NCBI GenBank assembly: GCA_023231475.1
Contig: JALJEE010001258.1
Span: 104,725 to 168,724 of the forward strand
Direction: 5' to 3'
DNA length: 64,000 bases
Source: Seison nebaliae
Lineage: Eukaryota; Rotifera; Pararotatoria; Seisonacea; Seisonidae
Positions within the stretch are counted from its first letter, which is position 1. Each line of letters opens with the position of its first letter. A model generated the notes under the pieces. The model saw only the letters and a program-made list of their open reading frames with translations, had not been told where the DNA came from and did not search any database. Both the position numbers and the translations under genes were made by a program. Below are positions 47,339-58,977 of the stretch, piece after piece.

Positions 47339-49627
47339 TCATGAATCCATCCGTCCACATTTCCATCGCAGTGCAAAATACACGGACATTCGTGCCCCAA
47401 CATAAAACGAACAGAGAATGATAAAATGTCGCCAATAATCTACGTTGTTCACTTCAAACATTTCCAGAATTCTCTCCGCGTTCTCGAACGGACAATATCC
47501 CTCGCATCCTAATCGAACACGACCATAACCATAAATGGCGATTAATGAGCCTTCGAAAGCGAATCGGATGTAAGAGAAATAAGAGAGCCAAGAGAGCCAA
47601 ATTGGCATGGATTTGAACGGGAGGAAATAACCGGAAAATAGTAAAATGGGAATCGTTGAAACTGGTCCGGCAAAAACGGCTACGCCTGGCTCCGTCACGA
47701 TACTGAGGAAGACGCCGAATGCTTGAGCGATGAGTGATGTGAGGACGGCGAGAGTGAGTATCATGACGAATCGAGTGAAATCATTCGGTTGGTCCGTCAT
47801 CCAATAAACGGTGGACATGTAGACGATGGGCAGAAGGACTTGAAGTGGCAGATCGGCAAATGTTCGAGCGAAGAAATACGATCGGAGAGAATACCAAGAA
47901 TTCATCGTCTCTCGAAGGAAGACACGCACTTCCGACGGAAACGTCATCAATGTCGGCATCATTCCAGCGAACATACAGAACAATAAAGAAAAGAATATAC
48001 AGGACGTGTTATTGAAGACGTGTGTGGCCTTATTGCCAATACTCAGATAGAGGAGACCGATCAATAAGCCTATGAGGACGTGACACAATAATTGGAGTTT
48101 GCAAATTGAAGAATTTCGGAGAATTCCTCGAATACTCCGATGGAATATGACGACGAATTGCCATGTTGCTGATGTGGCGAATTGTCCACTCTTCATTATC
48201 AGACACTTATATTTCTTCTCACTTCCCATCGTATGGTCGTGATTGTCATCATCGTTATTGTTATTAAATGAATTATGATCATCAACTATAATTTCCGTTG
48301 TCAATTCTTTCAAATTGCCAAATAATTTTTCTTCTTCTCTTTTTTTTTCTTCCTCATTTTCTTGTTGTTGTTCTTGTTTAATTCGTTGTAATTCATTTTC
48401 TTGTTGTTCTTCTTGTTGTTGTTCTTGTTGTTGTTGTTCTTGTTGTTGTTGTTCTTGTTCTTGTTCTTCAATTTGTTGTAATTCATTTTCTTGCTGTTGT
48501 TGTTGTTGTTGTTGTAATTCATTTATTTCTTCATTTTCTTGTTCATTTTCTTCTTGTTGTTGTTGTTGTTGTTGTTGTTGTGATTGAGAAGAAATGGAAT
48601 TAGAAGATGAATATGATGTTGGAGGGATTGGTAAAGAGTTTGAATGTTTTAATTGACAAAACCGATTATGAAATTGACGACATTTTCCATTTTGGACGGC
48701 TGTTAGGAGACGTTGCCGAGATTCTGTTCCATATTGGAGTGAAGCAATTTCAGTGATGTAATCTGACGGATTATGATAAGGTGGACATTGGAGATCAAGT
48801 ATGGCTAAATATGGGACCAAACTCTCGATTCGTCCGTTATACAGACAGGAACCTTCACTCAGGAAATATAGAGTGTCGAACACTTCGAACAATCGTGCTG
48901 ATGGTTGGTGGATTGTGCAGACGATTGTTCGTCCACCGCCCGCCAACATCTTCAATAAATTAATGCATTGATAACTGGAGACGGAATCGAGACCACTCGT
49001 CGGTTCATCGAAGAACATGAGTGACGGATTATTGACTAATTCGAGAGCCATCGACAATCTCTTCAATTGACCACCAGATAACGAGTGACATCTCGTTCGA
49101 GCGTGTTGAGAGAGACTGAGAGCGCTCAAAACTTCCGATACGATCTCCTTCCGTCGATTGTACTTCACATCAATTTTCAATTGTGTGGCGATATAAACAC
49201 TTTCCTCTACCGTCAGATATGGTAGATGATAATCGATTTGTGGAATGTAAGCACATTTCTTGTGGAAGGAGGAATCGCGCTTCATTCCATTTATACAGAT
49301 ATCGCCACTTACTCCAGATCGAGTGGTTCCTACGAGAATATTCATTAAACTCGATTTACCCGCACCACTTGCACCCATGATGGCATTGAGAGTGCCATGT
49401 TTGAATTCGCCGTTTAATTTTCTCAGAATTCTTTTCGTCTCATTCTTACAAATGACAGAATAGGAAATGTTGGTAAATGACAAATCGATCTCAGGTCGCT
49501 CCGGCAAATGAGAGAGACTGATATTCGATTGTCTCATCACACTTCCGCCCACCATCGTATGATTTTTCATTTTATGATTATGGGCCAGATCGATTGCCGA
49601 CCATTCCAACGTCAAATGTTCAGCCAT
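47339..49627 (-). CDS. ABCG: ABCG half-transporter, ABCG1/ABCG4 type
   Basis: An ATP-driven membrane exporter of lipids or sterols that works as a dimer. Single exon, 762 residues from ATG 49627. The N-terminal nucleotide-binding domain has Walker A GASGAGKS (about residue 82), a Q-loop PQIDYHLPYLTVEE, signature LSGGQLKRLSMALE, Walker B LMFFDEPTSGLD and the switch His in CTIHQPS. After YHNPSDYITEIAS comes a linker of about 130 residues made of Gln/Glu/Asn runs. The C-terminal ABC2 membrane domain follows, with about six helices and family signatures GLLIGLLYLSIGN, LMTFPSEVRVFLRE, YWMTDQPNDFTRFV, ILLFSGYFLPF and YFSYIRFAFEGSLIAIYG. All ATPase motifs are intact. The match to ABCG1/4 (fly Atet group) is strong. 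The Gln-rich linker is unusual for the family. It lies 283 bp downstream of MON1 on the same strand. Confidence 0.93.
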   Translation of the reverse strand: MAEHLTLEWSAIDLAHNHKMKNHTMVGGSVMRQSNISLSHLPERPEIDLSFTNISYSVICKNETKRILRKLNGEFKHGTLNAIMGASGAGKSSLMNILVGTTRSGVSGDICINGMKRDSSFHKKCAYIPQIDYHLPYLTVEESVYIATQLKIDVKYNRRKEIVSEVLSALSLSQHARTRCHSLSGGQLKRLSMALELVNNPSLMFFDEPTSGLDSVSSYQCINLLKMLAGGGRTIVCTIHQPSARLFEVFDTLYFLSEGSCLYNGRIESLVPYLAILDLQCPPYHNPSDYITEIASLQYGTESRQRLLTAVQNGKCRQFHNRFCQLKHSNSLPIPPTSYSSSNSISSQSQQQQQQQQQEENEQENEEINELQQQQQQQQENELQQIEEQEQEQQQQEQQQQEQQQEEQQENELQRIKQEQQQENEEEKKREEEKLFGNLKELTTEIIVDDHNSFNNNNDDDNHDHTMGSEKKYKCLIMKSGQFATSATWQFVVIFHRSIRGILRNSSICKLQLLCHVLIGLLIGLLYLSIGNKATHVFNNTSCIFFSLLFCMFAGMMPTLMTFPSEVRVFLRETMNSWYSLRSYFFARTFADLPLQVLLPIVYMSTVYWMTDQPNDFTRFVMILTLAVLTSLIAQAFGVFLSIVTEPGVAVFAGPVSTIPILLFSGYFLPFKSMPIWLSWLSYFSYIRFAFEGSLIAIYGYGRVRLGCEGYCPFENAERILEMFEVNNVDYWRHFIILCSFYVGARMSVYFALRWKCGRMDS
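48361..48585 (-). repeat. Gln/Glu-coding trinucleotide tract in ABCG
   Basis: CAA/GAA/AAT-type repeats on the minus strand encode the low-complexity linker between the ATPase and membrane domains of the ABCG protein. Confidence 0.9.
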
Positions 49628-49909
49628 CCTCTCATCCACACGAAGAAGAATGGAACAAACAGAAATTTATTCTTCTGAATGGAAGGAAGAGAATTTTAAG
49701 TGAGAAAATTAAGAGATTTTCAAACAAAACAAAAAACATCAACGCAAACAACACAAACAACACAAATAACAAGACAAAAAGAAGAAGAAGAATAAGAATA
49801 AGAATAAATATATTTATCAAATTAACAATTCACAAATTGGAGGAAATTGCACAAGTGAATCAAATGGGAAATCAGGAAAATTTCAAATTAAATTTCAAAT
49901 AAATTCCTC

Positions 49910-51385
49910 TCAAAATGAAAGAAATTTCCCCACAAATAACATATGTTCGTTCGTCTTGATCCACACGGGTAACTTCTCGACGTAACGAGCTACATCATTC
50001 TTATTGGCGAGTGGTTGGAATGTCGCTAACAGATTATAATTGTCCGTACTCCATGCCAATATCGATTCGTGCATTCCTTTATAGAAGAGAATTTTCGATT
50101 CTCCATTTGTCAATCTCCCGTACAACCATCGATAAAGAGAGAAGAGTCGATCGTAACTCTTCCCATTTATCTCATAAATAATTGACGCCGTCTCAGGAAG
50201 GAATGGTGAAATAACACATTGTTTCGTTGACGGTCGTTCATAAATGAAATGACGAAAACAATCATCCAATATCGACTCATAATTCAATGAACTATTCAAA
50301 ATAATTGATGGAGATGTTGTTGTTGTTGTTGTTGGTGATGGTGATGGTGATGATGGTGGAATTGACGAAATCGTCGTATTTGATAGTGATGATATTGTTG
50401 TTGTTGTTGTTGTTGTTGTTGTTATCGTTGTTGATGATAATTCTGTATTAGTAGTTGTTGTTGTTGTTGTTGGAATTGTTTTATATGTTTCATTATTTGA
50501 AATAGTGATACTGTAATCTAATTTTGGATAAGTGACATCTGAATTCGTCTGATTGATGGTTTCAATACCGTTTTGATGGTTTGGAATGAATATTGAATCG
50601 GATTTCTTTGAGGAGACATTCTTCTTCCGAATGGTGTTGGGAAGTGGAAGATGTTGATTCGATATCAATTGATCAGCAACGATTTCGTCCAATTTGGTGA
50701 GTAGTCGATGATTTTCCATTTTGTCGCGGATCATCGTTTTGAGATCGACCGCCAAATACAAATCCAACTGATCGACCGATAAGAGAAGTAAAGACAAATG
50801 TTTGGAAATGGGAGAGAAGAGTGAGTGGAAATGTCCTTTCCGATCGATTCGAGGGAAGCAAACGGGGAACCAATTCGTCTCTAAATTCCTCAACGATTGA
50901 CGACAGGCACTTAATAAATTGGAAAGAATTATCAATTCTTCCGATCGAATTTCATAATTCGTCAAATGAACATAAGTGATGAGACGAGCGTCACCGAAGA
51001 GAAGAAGAAAGACGAAACTTTTCGACGTGGATCGACGAACGGCTTGCAAGAAAATTTGATTGACAGAATCTCGCAAACTCTTTCCCACCGGAATTAGCAA
51101 CATCGATTCCATCTGAATATCCATCTTCAATTCCTGCAATCTCAAATTGTGCGTCATGAACTTCTCAGCTCCATCTAACAAATGTCGAAGATCGTAATTT
51201 GGCGATCGTTTGAAAATTAGTTCGATCGTCTCCGGTGGCAATTGGGCGCCCATTTGATTCTTCATACAATGAATCCGTCTAATGGTTTGTTGTCGATCCA
51301 TTTGCTCTCGAGACATTACTACAAAAATGAGGAAATTTTCTCTTAGAAAATTTATATGAAAATTTCCCGCAACAATTTCTTGTAA

Positions 51386-51426
<41 letters not shown>

Positions 51427-51886
51427 AATATTCACCGTTTTCTTCTTCTGATGAAATATCTTCCGTTTTTTTTTGATATTTGATGGAAACATAATTGAGG
51501 AGAGCTTGTAATAATCCGAAAAGTGAAACAAGTTTATCCTCATTTCCATATCGACAATAAACCGGTTTTCCTGATTCACTTATAATGAACATATGACATC
51601 GTTCCAAATGGAATTCATCACTCATCACATATGATTCTTCGGCATTCATTCCATCTTCTGATAATGAATCGTCCATGTCACCACCAGACTCTCTCCGACA
51701 CTTCTCCAACTGATCGACATTCAACGGATTGCCCAAACATTGACTGTCCAACGAACGATGTCGACGACGGTTCATCGGATAATGGTCGTCAGAAAGAAAT
51801 TTATTCGAAGATCTTTTCGAGACATCACTACCCTTGCCCTTATCCAGCGAATAAGAGCGCGAATGCTGCGAATGAAGATATCTCAT
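49910..51886 (-). CDS. MON1: MON1 (Mon1-Ccz1 Rab7 exchange factor subunit)
   Basis: Mon1 with Ccz1 activates Rab7 on maturing endosomes. Single exon, 658 residues from ATG 51886. Longin domain 1 is recognisable at HMFIISESGKPVYCRYGNED, followed by a poly-Asp loop (ATC run at 51389-51425). Next come AQLPPETIELIF, the hallmark NYDLRHLLDGAEKFM, LLIPVGKSLRDSVNQIF and FVFLLLFGDARLITYV. Then WFPVCFPRIDRKGHFHSLFS and LSLLLLSVDQLDLYLAVDL of longin domain 2. A Thr/Ser-rich insert (TTG run on the plus strand, about 50310-50480) separates this from a third longin-like region ending SKILFYKGMHESILAWS. The order and spacing match MON1/SAND-1. The inserted simple sequence is lineage specific. An upstream exon cannot be excluded, since the N-terminus is not conserved. 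Confidence 0.9.
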
Positions 51887-53224
51887 ATCTCCACTCAATT
51901 CATCAATAATGAGCTTGATGATTAAATCGAATTTCTATTAGGAATCATTTCATTTCATATTGTACTATAAGTGGAAGAGAAATAGAAAGACTATAAATCT
52001 ATATTCATATTATACATAAAATAATTACATCATCTTATCATTATCATGATAATTTTACTCAATTCTCACAACTTTTACCATTTCTAAATATATTTATTTT
52101 TATTATTTATTTATTTTCGGAATATTACCGTGAGAAATACCTTAGTTCTCGGGTGTGAAATTGATAATGGAAAAATGTCATTTATATGAGTGTAGATAAA
52201 ATATGTGCGAAGTTCATAAGATCATTTCATTCGTTCCATCAAAGATGTACATACAATTGGCTGGATGTCCGTTTAAAACTTTTTCTTCTGGATTTTATGG
52301 TGTTCAACTATCCCTTCTATTTACGTTAAGATCAATGTTATCGTTAGATAAAACATACAATCTATTTGTACGAACGTTATTTGGATGTAGCCCTTCATTT
52401 AATAGACATGTATAGAGCCATTTTTCTCATTTCCGTGATTAGAAGAGTGGGATGAATTCAATTTGTTTGTCGGCTCGAAAATTTCAACATTATCGATTTT
52501 GTATCTATTCATCTTGTTGGTTTATTATCTCATAGTTGTGAGTGAAATATCATCAAATAAATTTTCAAACAATTCAAAATTTTTATATCTAATTTCCCGA
52601 GGAGATTCCGAATAAAAAAGAAAAATAACATTCCAATAAAATTAAATTATTTTAAGTCAATTAATCTAAATTGAGTTATCATTCGTTTTATCGTGTATCA
52701 ATTTCTCTGGTAATTGAGAGAACACGTTCACATTCAAATATCACATTTTCAACACATAATCATTCTTAATTTGAGAATGAAAGAAGGAAATATAATCCAT
52801 CATATATAGATCATCACCATAATGAATAAGATGGAGAGAAAGATTAGGACGAAATAATTGATAAAAGTTAAATAAAATAATAACATTCTTTCAAACACCT
52901 GAAATTATTAGATGATTTAAAATTTTGTTGACCGACTCATGAAATTGGAATTGGAACTAAATTGAAAATTAAATTAAAACTAAATATAGGGAAGAGAGTT
53001 TTAGAGTACGTAAACTTTAATTGAGGAAAATAAATAGATGACTAATTTAAAATGATGAATGAGAAGATTACAATTCTTTCCCATTACACAAAACAGCAAG
53101 AGAAGTCCGATAAGAAATGATTGAGAGATAAGTGACTAGTAATTTAAATTATGTTCATGGAATAATGTGAGAGAGATATTTGTGGGTAAGTTTCCTCCTC
53201 TTTCCTCCTTTCTGATCGCGTGTA
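51887..53224. other. 1.3 kb spacer upstream of MON1
   Basis: Very AT-rich. I see no gene, only short chance frames. The MON1 promoter should lie near 51900-52050, where the sequence includes tatacataaaat. Confidence 0.45.
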
Positions 53225-56200
53225 TTAAGGATCGCGCACTAAATCTTCGAAATTGACATGATCGTAATTATTTTCAGATGAAGAATTATCAGTTAAACCG
53301 GAACGTTCAGTAGTAGTGGAGGCGGAGGCGCCATCGCTGCAATTCTCTATGTCAAGTACACACGACGTGTCCAATGAAGTTCTACTACAACCCGTGATGA
53401 TGGTGATGACGGAGGGGGAGGGAGAAATGACTTTTGTATGACTACTCTCATCATCGTCGTCGAAAGTTTCCACAGGTATGTTAAGGGAGGTGGTAGTAGT
53501 TATAGAAGTGTCGATTTCGTTCAACATTGGCAGAGTAGTTTGAGAGAAGGGAACAGGCAAATCATAATTCATTTCACGGAATATATCGGGAAACTTCTTC
53601 TCGGACATTAACAACCAAAATTGTTGATATTCTCGTTGTTTCGTACACCATTGACATCGATCGCCTTCCATCGTACACATTTTATCATTATCCATCTCGT
53701 TATCGGAGGGAGTGGTGAAAGTGTTAGCGAGAGAACATGAAGCTACTGACGCCGCTATTTGCGAGATGTATGGAGCTGGCATGAATTGAGTACAATGACG
53801 GAAGTTGAAATGACTTGTAATGGTGCGAAAATATTGTTGATGGAAATGGGAATTATAATCGAGATACGACGTCTCTTCATTCAGTTGTGTCGGTGGTGTC
53901 ATCTCGAAAGGGAGAGACGTGTTGACGTCCGTAAGCGTAGGTGCAGCAGGAGGTGGTAATAGGGGAGGGAAATTTGAATTATTCGAATCGATAATTGGTC
54001 GATCGTAAAAATAATTTGGTGGTTGAATATAATTCATTTGAGTAAGTGCTTGTGTCACGGAAATTAGAGTCGGAGGCGGTTGTGGTGATGGTTGTTGTTG
54101 TTGTTGTTGTTGTTGGGGATTATCGTACAGCTGATATGGAGAATCGACATTTGTTTTCATGGATGGATGATTTGATCCATGTGAAATATTCACACTATTA
54201 CTCTCATTGTTATGATTGGGATAAGAATTGTTAAAATAATAATATGATTGTTGGTTATTTTGCGGAGTATATGAATGATATCCATTTGTTCCAACTACAT
54301 TGTTCATTTGATAATTCGGACGACAATGTGAAGTTTGTTGGAAATTGTAGTATGGAACTGATTGTTGACCGTTGTAATTCATCAATAATGGAGGCGGCCC
54401 TTGTTGTTGTTGTTGTATGAATATTTGTTGTTGGTTTGAGTCATGTTGAAATTGAAAAGAATTTTGTTGAGAAACATTAAAATTGGAAATGAAAGACGAT
54501 TCATCTGATTGTTGATATGGAGAATAAAATTGTTGTTGTTGTTGTTGTGGAATACAAAAATTATAATTGTGTGGTGGTGGTGGTGGTGGTGGTTGTGGAA
54601 ATGGATTATGTTGATGTTGAAACGGTAATTGATTATACTGTTGTTGTTGTTGTTGGAATGATAATTGATTTCGATTTTGTTGAATTGGAGGAATGAATGA
54701 ATTTGTTAGATGATTAGAATGAAAAGATAAATCGTTCGGATCAGGAAGAATTGGTATGGATAATTCGGGTGGTTGTGAAGTGGGCGAATTGTGTGAAATT
54801 GGGAGAGATAATATTAATGAATTAGTTTGATTATCATCTAAAGTGGTAGATGAGACATCAGTTTTCAATTCACATGAATAATCGGGAAGTATTTCCTTAA
54901 CGACTAAAGGAGGAGATGTTTCGTTCCCTTCGAAATACAAATATAGACTGATGAGATTGCCGAACTTTTTCGTTGAATCTCCCCGAATCTTTTCGCATCG
55001 TGATAGGAGAAATTGTGCAGCGTCCGTCTCATCATCCACATGAAATAAATTGTCCGTCGGTTCCTTATTCAGTGTTCGACTGATATTCGTATTGATGATA
55101 ACAATGGCACGATGGATCTTATAATCGACATTCACTTCGGCGATTTCCGGTTCGGGTGAAATGATGAATTTCATCATTTTACGATGGAAACACCAAAAGT
55201 TTCCGAGAGATCGTGAGATTGGGACGAAGGGCACTTGAGATGTTTTGGGATTCTTCTCGTTCGACAGGTGATAGATCACACTGAAGTTTTTCCCTTTTAG
55301 TATCTCATTAGTGCGACACCAAACTACATGATCTATCCTGTTCACCTTTTGGATGAGTCCACCGTTATTGATGATATATTCTTTTTCAGCCTCACACGTA
55401 TGTCGTTGGACCAATGTCTGTGGTGTTAGTCCTCTCTCTCCCGCAATCCCAATGATCGATTTTGTGATACCGAGTTGAACGGAAAAAACTCTCTGTCCGA
55501 CCACCACCAATAATGTGAGTGAACATCCGGACATGTTGGCGAAACCGTCGTCAGTTTTCTCCCATTTATCTATTATCAACACATATATAGGAAGGAAATA
55601 TAATGGAAAATAAAATAAGGGAATACGAACGGAAAATTTTCCACATTTCTACTTGTGTATAAAGAACTGCTAATCGGAGAGATTGTTTTATCATTTTCGA
55701 TTGTTCATTCCAAAAGAGACGTTGTCGACAAATATTGTCGATGAGATATCGATTGACATGTAGACCTGTTTCCCCGCCTTTATGTCCATCCACTAACAGA
55801 CAAAATATTCGTCTGTCCTCCTCTCTTCCACTCCACGGATTATGCACATGAGAGATACGATAAGATGTTTCGAATCGATTAGAACCGCCGGCGATCCTGC
55901 ATGCTGATATATTACATCGAACATTCTCCATGTCCACATAGAGAGATGTGGTGGAACGTCTCGAATCATTTCCTCCTCGATGATGATTGACATGGAAAAA
56001 TTTATAATTTCCCAATTTATCCTCTTCCAATGATGCTAACGTTTCTATCCTCAATTCGATCGATTGATCCAATACGATATTCGTCACCGCTTCATTACAT
56101 AAGGCGACACATCTAATAAATCGATCGGTGGGTTCGATTCCAAAAATGAATTCGGAAGTCTCTTCTTCTTCCAACTCCTCATAATCACCCGCGCCATTAT

Positions 56201-56468
56201 TATTATTATTAATGTTGTTGAGAGTGAGAGTGAATTGATTATTTCGAAAATAATTCTTTCGATTTTCACGTTTCGTCTTCCCGCCCGAATCTTTCCTACG
56301 AGATTTCCTTCTTCTACCGCTCATAATTTCATCGTCCGACGTTGGGGGCGTCCTAACATCTAATAATTCAGGTCGACTAACATTAATTTCATAAGGTACA
56401 AGTCGATCAGTGATGAACATCAGATTGTTCAAATAACTCTTCTTTTGTTGTTTCTTCGAATTGCCCAT
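53225..56468 (-). CDS. PPM1D: PPM1D/WIP1-like PP2C pseudophosphatase
   Basis: Two exons, 55631-56468 and 53225-55569 (61-nt intron, phase 1), give 1,060 residues. WIP1-specific segments are clear: VEMWKIFHKWEKTDDGF spanning the junction, VNRIDHVVWCRTNE, VPFVPISRSLGNFWCF and FIISPEPEIAEVNVD. PP2C enzymes need several Asp residues to hold two metal ions. Only DGHKGGE keeps its Asp. The usual MED is FET, GDS is GIT, SRALGD is SRSLGN, and SDGLWN is TNISRT. It is therefore probably catalytically dead and may act as a substrate trap or scaffold (inference). The C-terminal 500 residues are Gln/Asn/Pro-rich (several CAA and CCA runs), with a CTMEGDRCQWC cluster near residue 920. The N-terminus is basic (GRRRKSRRK), a possible nuclear signal. 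Confidence 0.85.
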
Positions 56469-57546
56469 TCACATTAACACGGAAGAGGAATCTTCTCTCC
56501 TAACCACCTAAACTCATTGATTACTATGAGAGAAAGATGAGACTAACGATAGGACCGGACACACGTTACATTCATAATTGGAAAGAAAAAAAGAATATTA
56601 TTTAAATGAAAAAATTCAATTGAGTGAGAATTGAGTGCCAAACTTCACTTTATTTTATAATAGTGGAAGTCGAAGAATGGTGGTGATGAAGATCTTGTCT
56701 TTCTTGATTTTACACGTCAATTTAATGTCATTCGGAAATGCAAAATGAAAATACGGTTATTTGACAAATGCATTCTTCACAATTATCCCACCTATTTCAT
56801 CCAATCACTCCACGAGATACCAACTACTCTATATATACATTACGAATGCATACGTGTATCTTCTCGGAAAGACACGTAAACGTTAACTAGTTGAAGTTTG
56901 ATTGGACGAGAGAAATATGTAACCGACTTTCATCTTCCTCCATACCCACCGTTTTCTAACAAGAACTATTCTCCATAATCGATGATCGTTAAGATTTTGG
57001 ATACGTATGACGTTTGATGATTTGAAAAACTGGGCAATTCTCCGCTTTCTCCGTTTGGTCTTTGTGGTTCTTTGTAAATTAATTCTACAATTCAAAAAGT
57101 AAGCTTATATCAACCAAATAATTACTTTCTATTCGAGCCACATTTCGTAATTGACATAAAGCTTAAAATTTAAAAATTGTTTATTTTTTTGATTCAGAAA
57201 TTGGTCTTCATTCACACTGTTCTATACATCGAACGTTTTTATTTTTCTGCTGAATATTAAATTCAGAGTTCAACTTAATAGCCTATCTTCTCTAGGCGAG
57301 TCATTGGGCAAGATATTCGTAATCTGTGATCAAATTTCACATGTCTTCCTATCTGCTATTGGAGTAATACAGTGAGTAAATGAAGATAGACAGCAATCTT
57401 CTGTCAGTATATAAAGTGGGAATATTTCGAAAGATATTTTAATCATAATCTTTTTATTTACATATTGAAAGGGAATTTTTTTCAAGTGAATTTTGAATTT
57501 TCTCATTTGGTATTTCATAGAAATTTTTTGATTAGTTAAATTCGTC
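56469..57546. other. Divergent promoter region PPM1D-like / DnaJ
   Basis: 1.08 kb between divergent starts. It contains TATATAAAG at 57408-57416. No gene supported. A 70-codon minus frame at 56883-57095 is basic but unremarkable. Confidence 0.5.
57408..57416 (+). promoter_or_regulatory. TATA box of the DnaJ gene
   Basis: TATATAAAG lies 131 bp before the DnaJ ATG. Just downstream, gaatatttcgaaagat resembles a broken heat-shock element, since the GAA and TTC units are not at standard 5-bp spacing. Confidence 0.55.
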
Positions 57547-58713
57547 ATGGCAGTCTCCACCAAACTTTACGATTTACTTGAGTCCTCTCCCACCGACACG
57601 GCCGATCAGTTGAAGAAGAAATATCGAAAATTGGCGATGAAATATCATCCGGATAAGAATCCGGACGAACCGGAAAAATTCAAAATGATTTCATACGCTT
57701 ATGAAATTCTTAGTGATCCGGACAAGCGGAAAACGTACGACCGATTTGGAGAGGACGGATTGAAGGAAGGTGGTGGGGAATCGGCATTTACAGATCCGTC
57801 GCAATTTTTCCGTCATTTTTTCCCCGATGCTAGTTCCAAAACGGACACACAACATTCATTGAAAGTGACATTGAAAGAATTGTACAACGGAACAGTTCGT
57901 CGTTTGGCGGTGATGAATACCGTTCTTTGTGGTCCATGTGAGGGACGAGGTGGAAAGAAGAATGCCGCCATTAAATGTCAACGATGTGAAGGTCATGGCG
58001 TCATTATTCGAGTGCATTCGATGCTCGGTTTCGTTCAACAGACACAAATGGAATGTGATCAATGTAAAGGACAAGGAAAGAAGTATAAAGAGAAGGATAT
58101 CTGTAAACATTGTCAAGGTACGAAAACGGTGAAAGAGAGGAAAGTTCTCGAAGTTCATATCGACAAAGGAATGAAAGATGGACAAACCATCACATTCTCA
58201 GGCGACGGTGACAGATTACCAGGAAAGCAACCGGCCAATGTCGTCATAACTCTCGATCAGACTGACCACGAATTGTTTGACAGGAAAGGAAGAAATCTTA
58301 ACATGAAAATGAAAATTTCGTTGACGGAAGCTCTTTGTGGATTTTCTCGTGTCATCAAAACTTTGGATGGGAGAAATCTCGTCGTAACATGTCCAGAAGG
58401 TGAGATCACACATAATAATGCGATGAAAGTAATCGAAGAGGAAGGAATGCCTACACATAAACGGATATTTGATAAAGGAAATCTTATCATTAAATTTACG
58501 GTAGACTTCCCCAAGACTATCAGTCCTGTAGTAGCTCGACAATTAAAGACGATTTTACCACCAGGTGAACAACCGAAAATTCCGGAAAATCATGAAGAAT
58601 GTGAATTTGTGGAGTATAACGCGACACGTCATGACTCACCAGCGACTCGAGATAACGACAGCGAATTTCATTCAGGACCACGTGTCAACGCTATTCCTTG
58701 TGAGACGCACTAA
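57547..58713 (+). CDS. DNAJA: Type I DnaJ co-chaperone (DNAJA)
   Basis: A cytosolic Hsp40 that loads clients onto Hsp70. Single exon, 388 residues. The J domain is at 1-70 with HPD at 34-36. The Gly/Phe segment is unusually short and nearly lacks Gly ([12 protein letters not shown]), where relatives have a longer Gly-rich run. Four zinc motifs follow ([32 protein letters not shown]), then the two client-binding domains ([52 protein letters not shown]). The protein ends CETH, where DNAJA proteins usually carry a farnesylation CaaX box such as CQTS or CAHQ. Prenylation of CETH is uncertain. The start matches the family ([11 protein letters not shown]). Confidence 0.95.
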   Translation: MAVSTKLYDLLESSPTDTADQLKKKYRKLAMKYHPDKNPDEPEKFKMISYAYEILSDPDKRKTYDRFGEDGLKEGGGESAFTDPSQFFRHFFPDASSKTDTQHSLKVTLKELYNGTVRRLAVMNTVLCGPCEGRGGKKNAAIKCQRCEGHGVIIRVHSMLGFVQQTQMECDQCKGQGKKYKEKDICKHCQGTKTVKERKVLEVHIDKGMKDGQTITFSGDGDRLPGKQPANVVITLDQTDHELFDRKGRNLNMKMKISLTEALCGFSRVIKTLDGRNLVVTCPEGEITHNNAMKVIEEEGMPTHKRIFDKGNLIIKFTVDFPKTISPVVARQLKTILPPGEQPKIPENHEECEFVEYNATRHDSPATRDNDSEFHSGPRVNAIPCETH

Positions 58714-58977
58714 ATCTTTCTGTATGGAAACAAATATTTCATCTGTTTTGATAAATAAATTTGAAAGAAATATTTAACGGAAAAAATTAAATTTTTCAAA
58801 TTTTTAAATTTCTTATTGTTAATGAAAATATTAATAATTATAATTATTAAACTAATAATGAGAATTATCAATCTTTACATCAATATCAATCAATTTTTAT
58901 TCATCTAAATATATTTAGGATGATGAAATGATGAGGATCACATATAAGTTAATTAGAGTTGAAGAAATGTGAAAATT

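Noticed and set aside
48315-48587. Plus-strand Cys/Ser-rich frame
   Set aside because: It is the antisense of the Gln/Glu tract in the ABCG gene. The alternating Cys and Ser codons come from TTG/TTC repeats.
53225-56468. TAB1-like PP2C pseudophosphatase
   Set aside because: TAB1 also lacks metal ligands, but the segments around the intron, the HVVWCR motif and the ISPEPE motif match PPM1D much better.
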